Source of the DNA: Perkinsus olseni
Lineage: Eukaryota; Perkinsozoa; Perkinsida; Perkinsidae
Assembly: GCA_013115135.1 (NCBI GenBank)
Contig: JABANP010000320.1
Span: 1-59,252 of the forward strand
Reading direction: 5' to 3'
DNA: 59,252 nucleotides
Shown piece after piece: positions 37,456 to 48,199 of the stretch. Under the pieces are notes generated by a model. It made no database searches and was not told the DNA's origin. It saw only the letters and a program-made list of their open reading frames with translations. Within the stretch, counting starts at the first letter, position 1, and every line of letters starts with the position of its first letter. The position numbers and the translations under genes were made by a program.

Positions 37456-39812
37456 ATGTCCTCTTCCTCCTCGCCTCATGACGACACACAGGGAACAGCA
37501 TCATCTTTATTACTATCTGTTCAACGTACCCTGGCTGACACCTTTACACCACCAGTGATACCACTACTGACATCAGCTCGTTGTCGTTATTATTCTTAAC
37601 AGCAGGAGTAACAGCACAATTGCTATCAGGTACTCTTAGAACGAGATGCAGAGAAAGCAAATATAACAGCATTTCTCAATAACAGCAACAAGAGTCCTAG
37701 GAGCTCCCCTACCCGATGCCTTTATGTATGTGGATGCCCGGGTACTGGTAAAAGTCTTACCGTACGTGTTGCTGTCCATGAATGGCTAACAACAACATCA
37801 ACTACTAAAAGGAGGACTACTGCTGGTGGTGCTGGTGCTGATATTATTAATATCAACGCTATGGGGCTTAAGGATCCTACTGATATCTTTACTACAGTTG
37901 TAATAAAAACCCTTACCACTCTAACGCGCACCAGTGGGCTACTTGTAGTTACGGCAAGAGACGGGATTACCAATTATAACACTGAATACACCGACTGCAT
38001 CAGGGCCCTATGCTAGACCGCAAACAGCACCACCAGCAGCAGCGATGCAAGATACAATGAGGAGGAAGAATAAAAAGAATAATACTCGTACTTGTTACAG
38101 GGATAAGAAAGAAATACTCGAACAATCTGTATGATGATGATGATGACGATGATGTTCATCTTTATCATGATGTTTCTTAACAGATATCTGATATCATCAG
38201 GGTAATAGACAGAAAAAGGAGGAGGACCATCATCATCATTGATGAGATAGATGCTCTATCCAACATCAAAGGTGCTGCCACAACAACTGCATATCTTGTT
38301 ATAGTATCACCACCACCATCACCATCATCAGGTCACTCTTATTCTGTTAATAATAAACCCAGAAGAGCAGGAAGATCATCAGCTGCTGCTGCTGCTGTCG
38401 TCAGTCACAGTGGGGTACCTCCGACCGCTGTTGCTGATGACGGTGATGATCTATCCTTGATACGACTATTATTCGAGATGAGCCAGCAGAGCTGTAAATT
38501 ATCAATAATTGGCATTGCAAACACTGTTGATATCGTACGTCGCATATCGACCTACCCCAACTACTCTGTAATAATAACATCAACAACAACAACAACCAAC
38601 GCGGTTCTGTTAGTACTTGAGTTGATCATGCTCTTTTTATCAGTCCTCCGAATGCAAGCACGGTGGCAGTGATGATGATGATAAAGTTATAATACAGGAA
38701 GTAGTATTCAAGCCGTACACTCATCAGCAACTGAAGAGTATATTGAAGCAACGTTTGACAATATCTACTCAACACGACAAGGAAGAACGAATAGGAAGAG
38801 GGTTCCAAGATGCCGCATTGGACTTGGCATGCAGGAGGGTGAGAAGGGAACTAATAACTACTACGCGTTAGTATCATCATCATCATCAGGTTGCAGCGAT
38901 ACATGGCGACTGTCGTAAAGTCTTGGACGTCTGCCGTCATACCATCACCAATCGTATAGCTGACAGCAATGATAGTCAGGATGATGATAATAATAATAAT
39001 CATGAAGTTACAGCATTAGATGCAATCAAGGTTCTACCGCTGCTGCTGCTGCTGCTGCTGCTAGTGTTGGTGTTGTGATTATGCAGTTGTTTATCTTGGT
39101 AAGGTACTTGACAAATGCTATCGTAAAGATGATGAGATTGACAAGACGGTCGAATGTTTGCCTTTTCAACAGCAGGTCATCATCATGCATTGTTATCGCC
39201 TTGCATTCTGCTTGAGTATTATCCTGTCTATCAGGTTGTCTTAGCGTCTTGCCTCGCTGCTGCTGCTGCTGCTTCGACTGGTGCTGCTAATCAAGATGGT
39301 GGGTCACTAGAGACTGGTATAGATGTAATTAGGGCTCATCTCAATAGGTAGTATCACCAATAACAATAATAATAGGTGTGTTATCATGAGTAGATACACT
39401 GAGTTGCATAAGATGCCTTCAGTGTCTCGTGAAGCATTCCATGACTATCTACAAGCTATAGCAGTATGATGATGATATAACGACGGCTTGTCGATCTTGT
39501 CGATCATGGTTCTCTCAGGGTAATGGTTTAATATCAATCTCATTATCAACAGCCACTAAAGGAGTTAAAAGGGTCCCTCCCCCTACCAGAAGGCGGGCTC
39601 TTCGGTCAAGACCACCACCACCTACTACTACGACTGGTCTCACGATGAATGATCATAGCAACAATGGAAGCTTCATTAGGTGGGGCCATACTCTACTACT
39701 GAATAAACATGTGCTTGTTAGGTTCATTGCACCTTTCGAATTGTTATTGCATGGTATATTATCGTATGGTAATAGACAGCATTTTGAGGAGTTCCTCAAA
39801 CCATGTATTTGA
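37456..39812 (+). CDS. ORC1/CDC6-type AAA+ replication initiator
   Basis: These ATPases load the MCM helicase at replication origins in the nucleus. The start at 37456 is followed by a Ser-rich tail and LLSVQRTLADTFTPPVIP. After an intron come VLLERDAEKANITAFL and the Walker A segment YVCGCPGTGKSLTVRVAVHE (about 37720-37780), ADIININAMGLKDPTDIF, IIRVIDRKRRRTIIIIDEID (Walker B, about 38190-38250), and SIIGIANTVDIVRRIS (sensor 1 region, about 38500-38550). Then FKPYTHQQLKSILKQRL, FQDAALDLACRR, and GDCRKVLDVCRHTITNRIAD (sensor 2/lid), and a helical LPFQQQ region near 39150. The C-terminal winged-helix part after 39360 is poorly resolved, so the stop at 39812 is tentative. I cannot tell ORC1 from CDC6: no BAH domain is seen, which leans to CDC6. 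Confidence 0.78.
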
Positions 39813-40186
39813 ATATGATATTACCCATTAATGAAGGTATATAATGACCATTCTCGATAGTACCCGATATCGAAGTTATTTTATCATGCAGTTAGTCCAT
39901 GTCTCCTCATTATCATCCACACCTTGTGTTATGTCAGAGTAATAACAATCAAACCAAACATTCACAGAGATAGTGAAATATTATGATAAACAACATCGGC
40001 TGTTGAACAATCGTCGTTGTAATTGTACAAACATTCATCATCATCTTCATCATCATCCAGCTAACTTCACTTTAACAACGCCACTGCTGTTTCGTGATTT
40101 CTTCTTATTCTTATTACTCCTCCCCTGTGTTGTTGTATTACTAGTAGTGTTACTACCAGAGTTACCTGCCAGCGATGCTCATATTA
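39813..40186. other. Region between convergent genes
   Basis: A plus-strand ORF (39973-40215) has a His cluster and a strongly hydrophobic segment from repeat-like sequence; I cannot tell whether it is an exon of the ORC1/CDC6 gene, a separate small membrane protein, or chance. Nothing else seen. Confidence 0.35.
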
Positions 40187-42785
40187 TCAACTTTCAACAT
40201 GCCTACTACCGGTAGTGATAACTCTATCGAATGCTTCAGCAACATCAAATCCATCGTAGTACCGTGATGATGATGGCGGTGGGGGAGCGAACTCTCTTTC
40301 TAATTCCTCTTCTGAATTTAGAGCCTCTTCTTCTGGTGTAAGACGACCTGATAATAATTCAACTATCATACCAACATACCCCTCATCGACTACCAGTAGT
40401 AACCATCCTATGAGTGGTAGTAGTAGTAGTAGTAGGTATACCTCTTCCCATTGATGATGATGCTACTATTGTAGTTGGTTGTGGCGGCCTTGACGATGAT
40501 GATGATACAGTCTGATAATGATATCGAGTATTATCATTGACATTATGACCAGTAGTAGTAGTAGTAGCAGCTTACATCATTGATGCTATTGTTGTTGTTA
40601 GTAGTAGTGCGTGATGAATGTACTGTTGGGGCAGTGGATATTAATCTAGTAAACTCTTCCTTATGTATTCTGTCCTCGGCTTCTATTTTCAGTTTATCTT
40701 CTTTATGGGCCTTCCGTCTCTGTTCCTTCCGATATTTATATTTCCTATCGATTTGTGGTTTGAGCGCTTCGATTGTGGCATGTGAGAGCTTAGTAGGTTT
40801 GATAAAGTCAACATCAACAATACTCGCAGTCGATCCTGACGATGAATGAGATGAATAATACCATCAACAAGAATAACCCCTAGTTTAAGCGTTGTTATTA
40901 TTACCATGTACAAGATGTGCCAATGATCTGTATTTCTTGCGAGATGCTATTGATGAGGTATCGTCAATGGCAACATCTTGAATGCTTACAACACGGCATC
41001 TTATCATGCGTGGTAATAAATACCTACCACCGCCACCATGATGATGATGATGATGCTGCCGTGTTAGAATGATGATGAAGCAGCAGTTCTTACATCGAAT
41101 CGAATGCATCAGGTTTACCAGTATATTCTACCATTAAACATTTAAACCATAAGGGATCAAGATACACATGACCTCCACCATATGATAATTGGTAGAAATA
41201 CGCATTAGACGACGACGAAGATGATGATGATGATGATGGATGGGGATGGTCAGCAGAATCGTTACTAGTACTAGTAGTAGTATTAACATCACTGCTGTTT
41301 GTATTAACAGCATGTTGTTGTTGTTGACGATGATCGTTTTTCCTTCTCTCCTCTGCTTCATCGATTATAGCATTAGTAACAGTATCAGGTATTAATATAC
41401 CATTATCATCAGCATCATCACCCCAGCATCCACGCTCATTACGATCATGATCATCAGCATTATCATGATGGTCCAATGATTCATCTTGTAATTGCTTTAA
41501 TACATGATCCCGGGCCATATATACACCCATACATTCCAAATCGTCCACCCATTCCTCGTCTCTTATTCTATTATTCAACCTGTAACAATAATAATAATCA
41601 TCATCATCACCCGTAGTAACTGTATCATTATCATCAGATCATCGTCGTATTGTTATTACCGCTTCAACTCCCTATACAATAATATCCTAACTTCATCATC
41701 AGTATTATCATCATCACCCACATTCACTACTCGGGAATATCTCCATCCAAAATCCCTACCCTACACACAACAGCTATGCATACCCCTGGCAGGCGTAAAT
41801 GCATGGGCTGTATATTTATTATGATCATCGTTACTACTACCATTCTAGGTGGGATCTGTATCTTGTTCTTCTTATCGTCATATCCACATTTATGATTGAA
41901 TGATTTTTGTAATGTATCAGCATCGAAAGGACGGCATATACCATCGACAACCTCACACAGATTGAATGTTATAATCTGAAGAGGAATACAATCATCATCA
42001 TTCCCCATGATGATGATGTTGTTGTTATTACATCACCACTTCTGGGTTTACCATCCATTATCTCCATCCTCACCGGCTTCAACTCCCTCAATGTTATTGC
42101 AACATTACACACACAGCATTGCCCTATCAATTATAAAACTCATGAAAGCGATAAAAGCGACATGATGATGATTGCTGTTGTTGTTATTACTATAATCTTG
42201 TAAATAACGTAATGCACATGATAGACACATAACATGGCCACATTCTGGTATGCGGGGTACATCCGCTGTACACAAGCATATCGGGCATATTGGTAATGAT
42301 GATTTATCCCAGACTGTTATATCAACACCAACTACATACTTCCATGGTAGAAGATAATCAGGATCTATTAGGAGCAGTAAGAGGAATAATAACCATGCGT
42401 GGCAGCAAGTATCCTTACCTGCTAGCCTGTCATTCAACATTTCAGTATTCTCTTCATGTAATCTATCATGTTGTTGTTGTTTATTGCTGTTGTTATCATC
42501 ATACCGTACCAAAAGACGGTATGTATGGGAGAACTTACCAATCATCCTGTTCTTATAATATCGCCGTCCCTCGGATGATGATGACGAATGTTGTTGCTGC
42601 TGCCAACCATAGTAATAATAATAATCATTATAATAATTACTATTATGATGATGTCGTTGTCGTTGTTGTTGTTGTTGTTGTTGTTGTTGATTTGGTGTAT
42701 AGGTTACGAATCCAGCAAGATCATTGGCATTCAACCAGTGTTTTGAGGATGATGAGGAGGAGGATGGATTACCCTTTCTGGACAT
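40187..42785 (-). CDS. RING finger protein 10 homologue
   Basis: RNF10 is a RING E3 ligase; in animals and yeast (MAG2) it ubiquitinates small ribosomal subunit proteins. From the start at 42785: a Ser-rich N-terminus, HWLNANDLAGFVTYTPNQ, then a Gln run. DPDYLLPWKYVVGVDITVW leads directly into the RING, CPICLCTADVPRIPECGHVM then CLSCALRYL (about 42190-42290), matching the family's spacing. A second region has NAYFYQLSYGGGHVYLDPLW and FKCLMVEYTGKPDAFDSM (about 41090-41205), equivalent to the FYQAEDGQ...LHPVNVRCL segment. The conserved basic helix KPQIDRKYKYRKEQRRKAH lies at about 40720-40780. The last exon is acidic and Pro-rich with a stop at 40187. His, Asn, Asp and Ser homopolymers interrupt it. 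Confidence 0.88.
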
Positions 42786-42957
42786 AATGGTTATACTGTT
42801 GTAGTAAGCATTGCTCACCAGCAGCAGCAGAGGTAGTAGTAGTGGTGGTGGTATGATGATAATAACACAACATGATTTAATAGTTATATCAAGTGATAAT
42901 AAGAATAACAGCACATCTTCAGTACATTTACACCACCTTCGTACAGCCTTTGTACAG

Positions 42958-44385
42958 TCATGCAGCACAGTTCATCATGTTCTTATTGTTATTCCTTTTT
43001 ACTATCATAATCTCCTTCAAGCCATGCATTGATGATGCGTTGTTGTTAGTGATATTATAACTACCTGGTCCAATATTAGGATATCTACCACTCGTTGTCA
43101 ACTTTGTAAAGTCGGTACGCTTACCACCATACCCCAACTGCCTACAACAACTGCTGCTACTACTACTGTTATGATGATGATGATGATTATCCTGAGAAGG
43201 GCAGCAAACAGGAGGCTAATGATGATGATGATTATCCTGAGTGTTACCTGTGGAGAACTACTCTGGCCTCCTGATGATGATGATGGTGTTGTTGTTGAGG
43301 AGTGTGATGATATATTAAATCGAGGGGCCGTAGTAAACGTACATCCCTTATCATTATGATTATACACAGGCAGGCCTCTACGAGTATTACCATGATGTCC
43401 TTGACTAAGAATACTTATTTTTATTATCATCACTCAGTGTATTGTTATTACATAGTTTTTCTGATTATCCTGTTACTATTATTATGATAAGATAAGTCCG
43501 TTAAAGTAGCATATATTCTCTTGATCTCCTCCATACCACCATCTATCAATGGTAAACCAATACACCACTTTGGACCACCACTCTTGTATGATGATGATGA
43601 TGATGATGATGATGATGTCGCAGTAGAATTATTATTATCATTGTTGTCGTCGTCATGATGATAATGTGATGATAATGTATCACTACTACATTGTGTACTG
43701 TTGTTATTATTAAACATACTACCAAATGATGTGCGACCTGATGATGCTGATGATGCTGATGATGATGATATAGATGGTAGTAGTGCATATCATGTACTCT
43801 CTACCTTTCAGTGTTAATCTAGAATATTTAATACCATCTATTGGTGATGACATCTTATTAACACTAGTACGATAAGTGTATGATGCTGGCCCAACTGAGG
43901 AGGAGGAGGAACAGCAACAACAGCCCAACAGCAACAATCAGTTGCTGTTGTTGTTGTTGGTTATTACCTCTTGTATAACAAGTTTGTATATAATTAGGTC
44001 TATCACCATAACCACCAATGTTGTTGTTACTACTTTTAATATTTCTATCATATCTGCCATATTTACACGTTCCCTCCTGCGGCTTCCTCTTCACATCATC
44101 AACCCAACCCATGCTACTACCATCATACCTACATTATTGTAGTGAGTATTGGTAGTAGTAGTATTATTATCACCATCACCACCACTACCTCGATCCTTCT
44201 TGCTCCTTCCCACTGCCATGTTTGCTCTCTTGCCATCTATTAGCCTTACCAAATGTTGATGATGATGTACTTATCATCATACCAGAATTCCTGCTCACTA
44301 CCACTACTGATGACGATGGTGATACTCTATTATTGTTATCATCACCATTAGCGTACATAACATCACCTTTGGTATTGTTCACCAT
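42958..44385 (-). CDS. SHIPPO/PG-rich repeat flagellar protein (STPG-like)
   Basis: The first exon starts at the ATG at 44385 (MVNNTKGDVMYANGDD) and ends near FGKANRWQESKHG; it joins over an intron to RYDGSSMGWVDDVKRKP. Later exons give RTSVNKMSSPIDGIKYSRLT, GGPKWCIGLPLIDGGMEEIK, RRGLPVYNHNDKGCTFTTAP, and RTDFTKLTTSGRYPNIGPGS followed by YNI and a stop at 42958. TSGRYPNIGPGSYNI is a good match to the Pro-Gly-rich SHIPPO (STPG/ODF3) repeat, and KGCTFTTAPRF fits the second half of such a unit. Proteins with these repeats line flagellar microtubules. It starts only 38 bp from the divergent thioredoxin-like gene. The number of repeats is uncertain because exons in the middle are only partly resolved. 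Confidence 0.7.
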
Positions 44386-44423
44386 TAACTGCAAGATAAA
44401 CTACAAATAGGAGGAGCATAATA

Positions 44424-45485
44424 ATGACGAGCATCATCCCGAGCTCAGATCGGGTCGTCGCCCTTCTCATGATGCTTCAGTTCGTTGTAGTGTACCATGA
44501 TGGTGAAACATGTCCAGAACAGCAGCAGCAGCATGATGATGATGTACAGAGTATCATGTACAACAACATCAACAACATTAGGAAAGGGTGATATTCTTCT
44601 TCTCGCTCGCCCTGGACATGCTTACCCCTCGGAGAAGGAGGAGTATGGGTATCACTAACAGCAGCAGCAGCAGGTATTGTTGTCAACTATTTATATGACT
44701 CTCTCCTCATCATCGTTCCCTCATCCTAATGGTGGTGATAATCATACACCATCATCATCCTTCAGGATGGTGGAATACTACGCTAAAGTAATAGTAACAT
44801 AATAACTACCTGGTAGTAGTAGTGTCGTGTTGTAGGAATGTTATCATTGTCAACACCTATCACCGATATGGAAGGCGGCTGTAAATGAATGGAACAACAC
44901 TCATCATCATCATCACCAGCAGCAGCAGCAGCAGCATCCTAAAGTAGTTCACTGGGTACAGAGGGAATGTTATGGTGATAATTGGAAAGCTGGTAAGGCG
45001 AGAGTAGACTGTGAATGTTTATGCATTTAGTACTACTACTACTTGGTAGGTAAGGATAATACCATATGTAAGATGGAACATGTTAATGCATTCCCTGACA
45101 TAAGACTGTATCATGTATCAGGAGATGAGAATGGAACGGTATTACATACTTGGAAGTAGTAGCAGCAGCAGCAGCACCCATACTCTATTATTGCGCTGTT
45201 GTTGTATGATGATGATGATGATGTCTGATCAGGTATGATGGTGAGAGGAGTGTACCCGGACTTCTAGGTTTTATCAATAAACATATATCTAATACGACTG
45301 TGGATGACGATAAAACAGTACATAAAGGAGTAAACAGTATAGGAGGTGTTCGTGTATCGGGGGGAACTGTATCATCATCACCTTCTATGCTGGTAATAGT
45401 AGTGGTGGTGATGATGAGTGTGGTGATGTTATTGTTAGGGAATACTACCTACCACTTCAGTGAGAAGGATAATCCCACAGGATGA
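44424..45485 (+). CDS. Thioredoxin/PDI-like membrane protein, CYHC active site
   Basis: The N-terminus (RVVALLMMLQFVVVYHDG) looks like a signal peptide. An exon ending RMVEYYAK joins, after an intron ending GTGTTGTAG at 44835, to ECYHCQHLSPIWKAAVNEW. That is the thioredoxin fold with the active site CxxC as CYHC in the usual FYAPWCGHC position; the Trp before the first Cys is replaced by Glu. Then come VHWVQRECYGDNWKAGKARV then DCECLC, HVNAFPDIRLYHVSG, and YDGERSVPGLLGFINKHI, which are the cis-Pro strand and the last helix of a PDI domain. A C-terminal membrane helix, MLVIVVVVMMSVVMLLLG, makes it TMX-like, probably in the ER membrane. The role is likely oxidative folding or reduction of client proteins. 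Poly-His/Gln is inserted after the active-site helix. Confidence 0.8.
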
Positions 45486-45675
45486 ACATGATAAACATGC
45501 ATTGTATGCGTCTTTCATATGAATCGGACTTGTTTCGTTTATCACGACGGTTGATAGTGTGATGATGATGATACAACTCAACTTCACGGGCATCATTGAG
45601 AAAACGGTTTGTTCAGTTTAATGTTGTTCTTGTTGTTGCTACTCCACATCATCATCACATTAGATTCATCTACTA

Positions 45676-46625
45676 CTACTCCGACGGTGATACAACGCGG
45701 ATACCATCCTAAGCCAGCATGTGTAGATAACAATGATAACCTGATGGCATTACTACCTTATCCACAACTTTAACGGTAAAGTTACTCTTGTCGATGATGA
45801 ACCTATTCTTACACTCCTAAAATACAATGATGATCATCATCATCATAGTATGATCCCAGCAGTAGTAGTAGTAGGAGGAGGTGTTGTTGTTGTTATTACC
45901 TTAATGCATTGATTAATAGCATCAAGGCCTTCTTCTTGACTCATATCCTGATATTATAGATCCTGCTCCTCCTCCTGCTGCTGCTGGTGGTATTAGTATT
46001 ACCTTTTTGTATAGTTTATCGAGTAATCCTAGTACGAAATACGATGCATAACCATGAGCACCGCGGGTAATCTTCTGGCATGATGCTAGATAATCCATGT
46101 AATACAGGGATGCGCCTGAGATATGATACTAATACTAACAGTAATGATGGTTATTGTAATTATTACTGCCATCTTTAGCATCAAAGCCACCAATCAACAT
46201 ATTAACTTGATACGGTCCTCTCCTCAATGCATCGGCTAACTCATTCCTAATACCAATACAATCGCATCACAACAACATCATCTTGTTGTTGTTGTTGTTG
46301 TCAGCACTACTACCTTGTAAAGTTGGCCAAAGCATGAGTGGTTAGTTGTACACCATTAACCAAACTATATAGTTCCACATTACGAGAGATAAACTCCAAA
46401 AACTGGCAACTATCTGCCTGGGGTCCAGCAGCTAACATAAGAGTATTTCTCACTTCTACCTATTGTTGTATTCATACTACTACTACCTGCAACTAACTTG
46501 TTACCATCCATCTCGTATATCTTATCCTCAGTTGTCTTGAATTTAACGATAGATTGTTCAACATGAGAATCGGTGGCCAGAATAACCCAATCCTTACCAG
46601 CGATACCAAAGGCGCAATCAGTCAT
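45676..46625 (-). CDS. 20S proteasome subunit beta4 (PSMB2/Pre1 type)
   Basis: This is a structural beta-ring subunit of the 20S proteasome. The start MTDCAFGIAGKDWVILATDS lacks a propeptide and a catalytic Thr1, as expected for beta4, one of the non-catalytic beta subunits. Next are IVKFKTTEDKIYEMDGNKLV and, after an intron, AGPQADSCQFLEFISRNVEL and YSLVNGVQLTTHALANFTRQ. Later exons give ELADALRRGPYQVNMLIGGF, SGASLYYMDYLASCQKITRG then AHGYASYFVLGLLDKLY, EEGLDAINQCIK, and RNRFIIDKSNFTVKVVDK. The last small exon, DGIRVVSPSE, follows an intron ending GGCTTAG and stops at 45676, as in family members that end DKNGI. The gene is convergent with the thioredoxin-like gene, 190 bp apart. Intron sequences are AAC/GTT-rich. 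Confidence 0.9.
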
Positions 46626-46770
46626 TAATGAAAAGGGAGATACACTAAGGAGTATCCTGCCGCTAACGCCACCACCCACAACCCCAAGAACAGCGCTGCG
46701 GCATGCTATTGATAAAATGATGATGAGAACAAATGATGGTGAAGGGATTATACAATAATACAGGCCCAGT

Positions 46771-47218
46771 CTAGTAGGCCCATTCGGTATCACATGTTGC
46801 TGTTTGAACTAATTCTAGTAATTGGGGATTCTCCATAGCTGCAGAGCATCGTTCTTTATCATTCAGTTGTTTACTGATCTGAAATGATAAGAATGATGAT
46901 AATGGGACGTATGAGTGGGGTGATGTCATTACAGCTTGTGAATCATTATGAGTACCATCCTTTATGTGAATTATTATCTTCCATGAGTTCCCAAAATCAT
47001 TCACTAACTTACTTCTTATACCTGAGAAGAGTAGTAGTGTGACGATGATGGGCATGATTATTACATAAGCCAATTAATGTCGCCAAAGAACAATGTTCAA
47101 CTGTAGGGGTGAACTCAACTATCAAAGTGTTGCCCTTAACGCTCACACCTGATGATAAGAGTAATTATTATTGATGACACTTCATTATCATACAAATAAT
47201 AATAATCTACTACTACCG

Positions 47219-47257
<39 letters not shown>

Positions 47258-47603
47258 CTGTCGGATAACAAACCCTCAACTGTGATAGCGTCCATAGTGG
47301 ATACTCAGGATCTTTGATATTTTTAATGCTGGCCCACACATCCATCTCCATACCTGTCATACTACTAGGTAATGGTAAATCATCATCAATGTATCTAACG
47401 ACAACAGCATCGTCGTCGTCGTAGAGCTACGACTGGTACCATCCTTACACTTTAGGTTGATACGGGTTCATATTCTTCTGATGTTCATCCTCCTGCAACA
47501 CTTCATGAGACTCCTCATCACCCTGTCGTCGTTCAATCGTTAATACACTGTTGTTCGCCGGGTGATGCTGCTGCTGCTGCTGCCCATCCACATCATAAAT
47601 CAT
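46771..47603 (-). CDS. CIAO2B/MIP18 (FAM96) Fe-S assembly protein
   Basis: This is a component of the cytosolic iron-sulfur targeting complex (CIA) that delivers clusters to nuclear and cytosolic proteins. The proposed start at 47603 is followed by a Gln/His stretch and HQKNMNPYQPKV (the family's NANPxIxxK start). The domain reads MDVWASIKNIKDPEYPLWTL, SQLRVCYPTG, then across a 109-nt intron (47257-47149) VSVKGNTLIVEFTPTVEHCS and LATLIGL, which includes the hyper-reactive Cys region PTxxHCS. The last exon has SGIRSKLVNDFGNSWKIIIH, IKDGTHNDSQAV, ISKQLNDKERCSAAMENPQL and a stop at 46771. Its donor lies inside a run of twelve GTA triplets. A possible extra 5' exon (MFSRVTLDNPPQIIDEQQ, from 47733) lies upstream. 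Confidence 0.92.
47222..47258. repeat. TAC/GTA triplet run overlapping a splice donor
   Basis: About twelve TAC triplets on the plus strand. On the minus strand this is a GTA run that starts exactly at the exon end of CIAO2B, so several donors sit in register. Confidence 0.85.
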
Positions 47604-47870
47604 CACAGTGGTAGTTGATATTAGATAATGATGGATAAACTATAAACCCAGAATAGTTCATGCCAATCATTTCCCACTGCTGCTGCTCGTCGATGATTTG
47701 CGGCGGGTTATCAAGAGTTACTCTAGAAAACATCTTCACAGGTCCAGAGCCCCCCGTTTTGGTTAACATACAAAATATCGCATTTTGCAGGAACTGCGCA
47801 TGTGCGATAGCGCACGCCGCCCAGTGCTACAATCGGGCTGTTCAATAGACAAGCCCCCACAGGTCCTTAC

Positions 47871-47945
47871 GCGTCAGCGTCGCGTGGGGGTGGCCGGCTT
47901 TGCCGGTAGTACCGGCAAGGAAAGGTACAAAATCCAAGGAAGCGC
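47871..47945. repeat. Short perfect hairpin beside foldback arm
   Basis: TTGCCGGTA and TACCGGCAA flank one base near 47899-47917, a perfect 9-bp inverted repeat immediately left of the 20-bp foldback arm at 47925. Confidence 0.8.
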
Positions 47946-48139
47946 GTGCGACAGGGGGGCAAAAGCAACAGAAAAAAACTCCTGGATTGCGGGTGAAGGC
48001 AGGAACGGGAAACCAGAAACCCCTCCCGAAACCGGAAGCAGGGCAACCCGATCCCGGAACTGTTACCCAAGTTAACCAGAAACCCGAACTGTTGCCCAGG
48101 TAATGCAGATCCCTGAAAACGCTTCCTTGGATTTTGTAC
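47925..48139. mobile_element. 215-bp foldback/MITE-like element
   Basis: A perfect 20-bp inverted repeat (GTACAAAATCCAAGG plus five bases at 47925-47944; its reverse complement at 48120-48139) encloses 175 bp of GC-rich sequence with no ORF of its own that I trust. The right arm is followed by a second partial copy (CCTTGGATTTTG at 48146-48157). The interior has a short direct repeat of GAACTGTT with flanking CCC. Such short elements with terminal inverted repeats and no coding capacity are typically non-autonomous DNA transposons. I did not find convincing target-site duplications. Confidence 0.6.
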
Positions 48140-48199
48140 TTCTCCCTTGGATTTTGGGAATTACCCATAATAATATCTGATGATGATGCCATACCAGTC

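Noticed and set aside
38401..38595. Minus-strand Leu-rich ORF in the ORC1/CDC6 gene
   Set aside because: It is antisense to the AAA+ exons between Walker B and sensor 1 and is made of CAG/CTG triplets.
42290..42787. Plus-strand 165-codon ORF
   Set aside because: It is antisense to the first exons of RNF10, whose RING motif is unambiguous, and has a long poly-Val from the Gln repeat.
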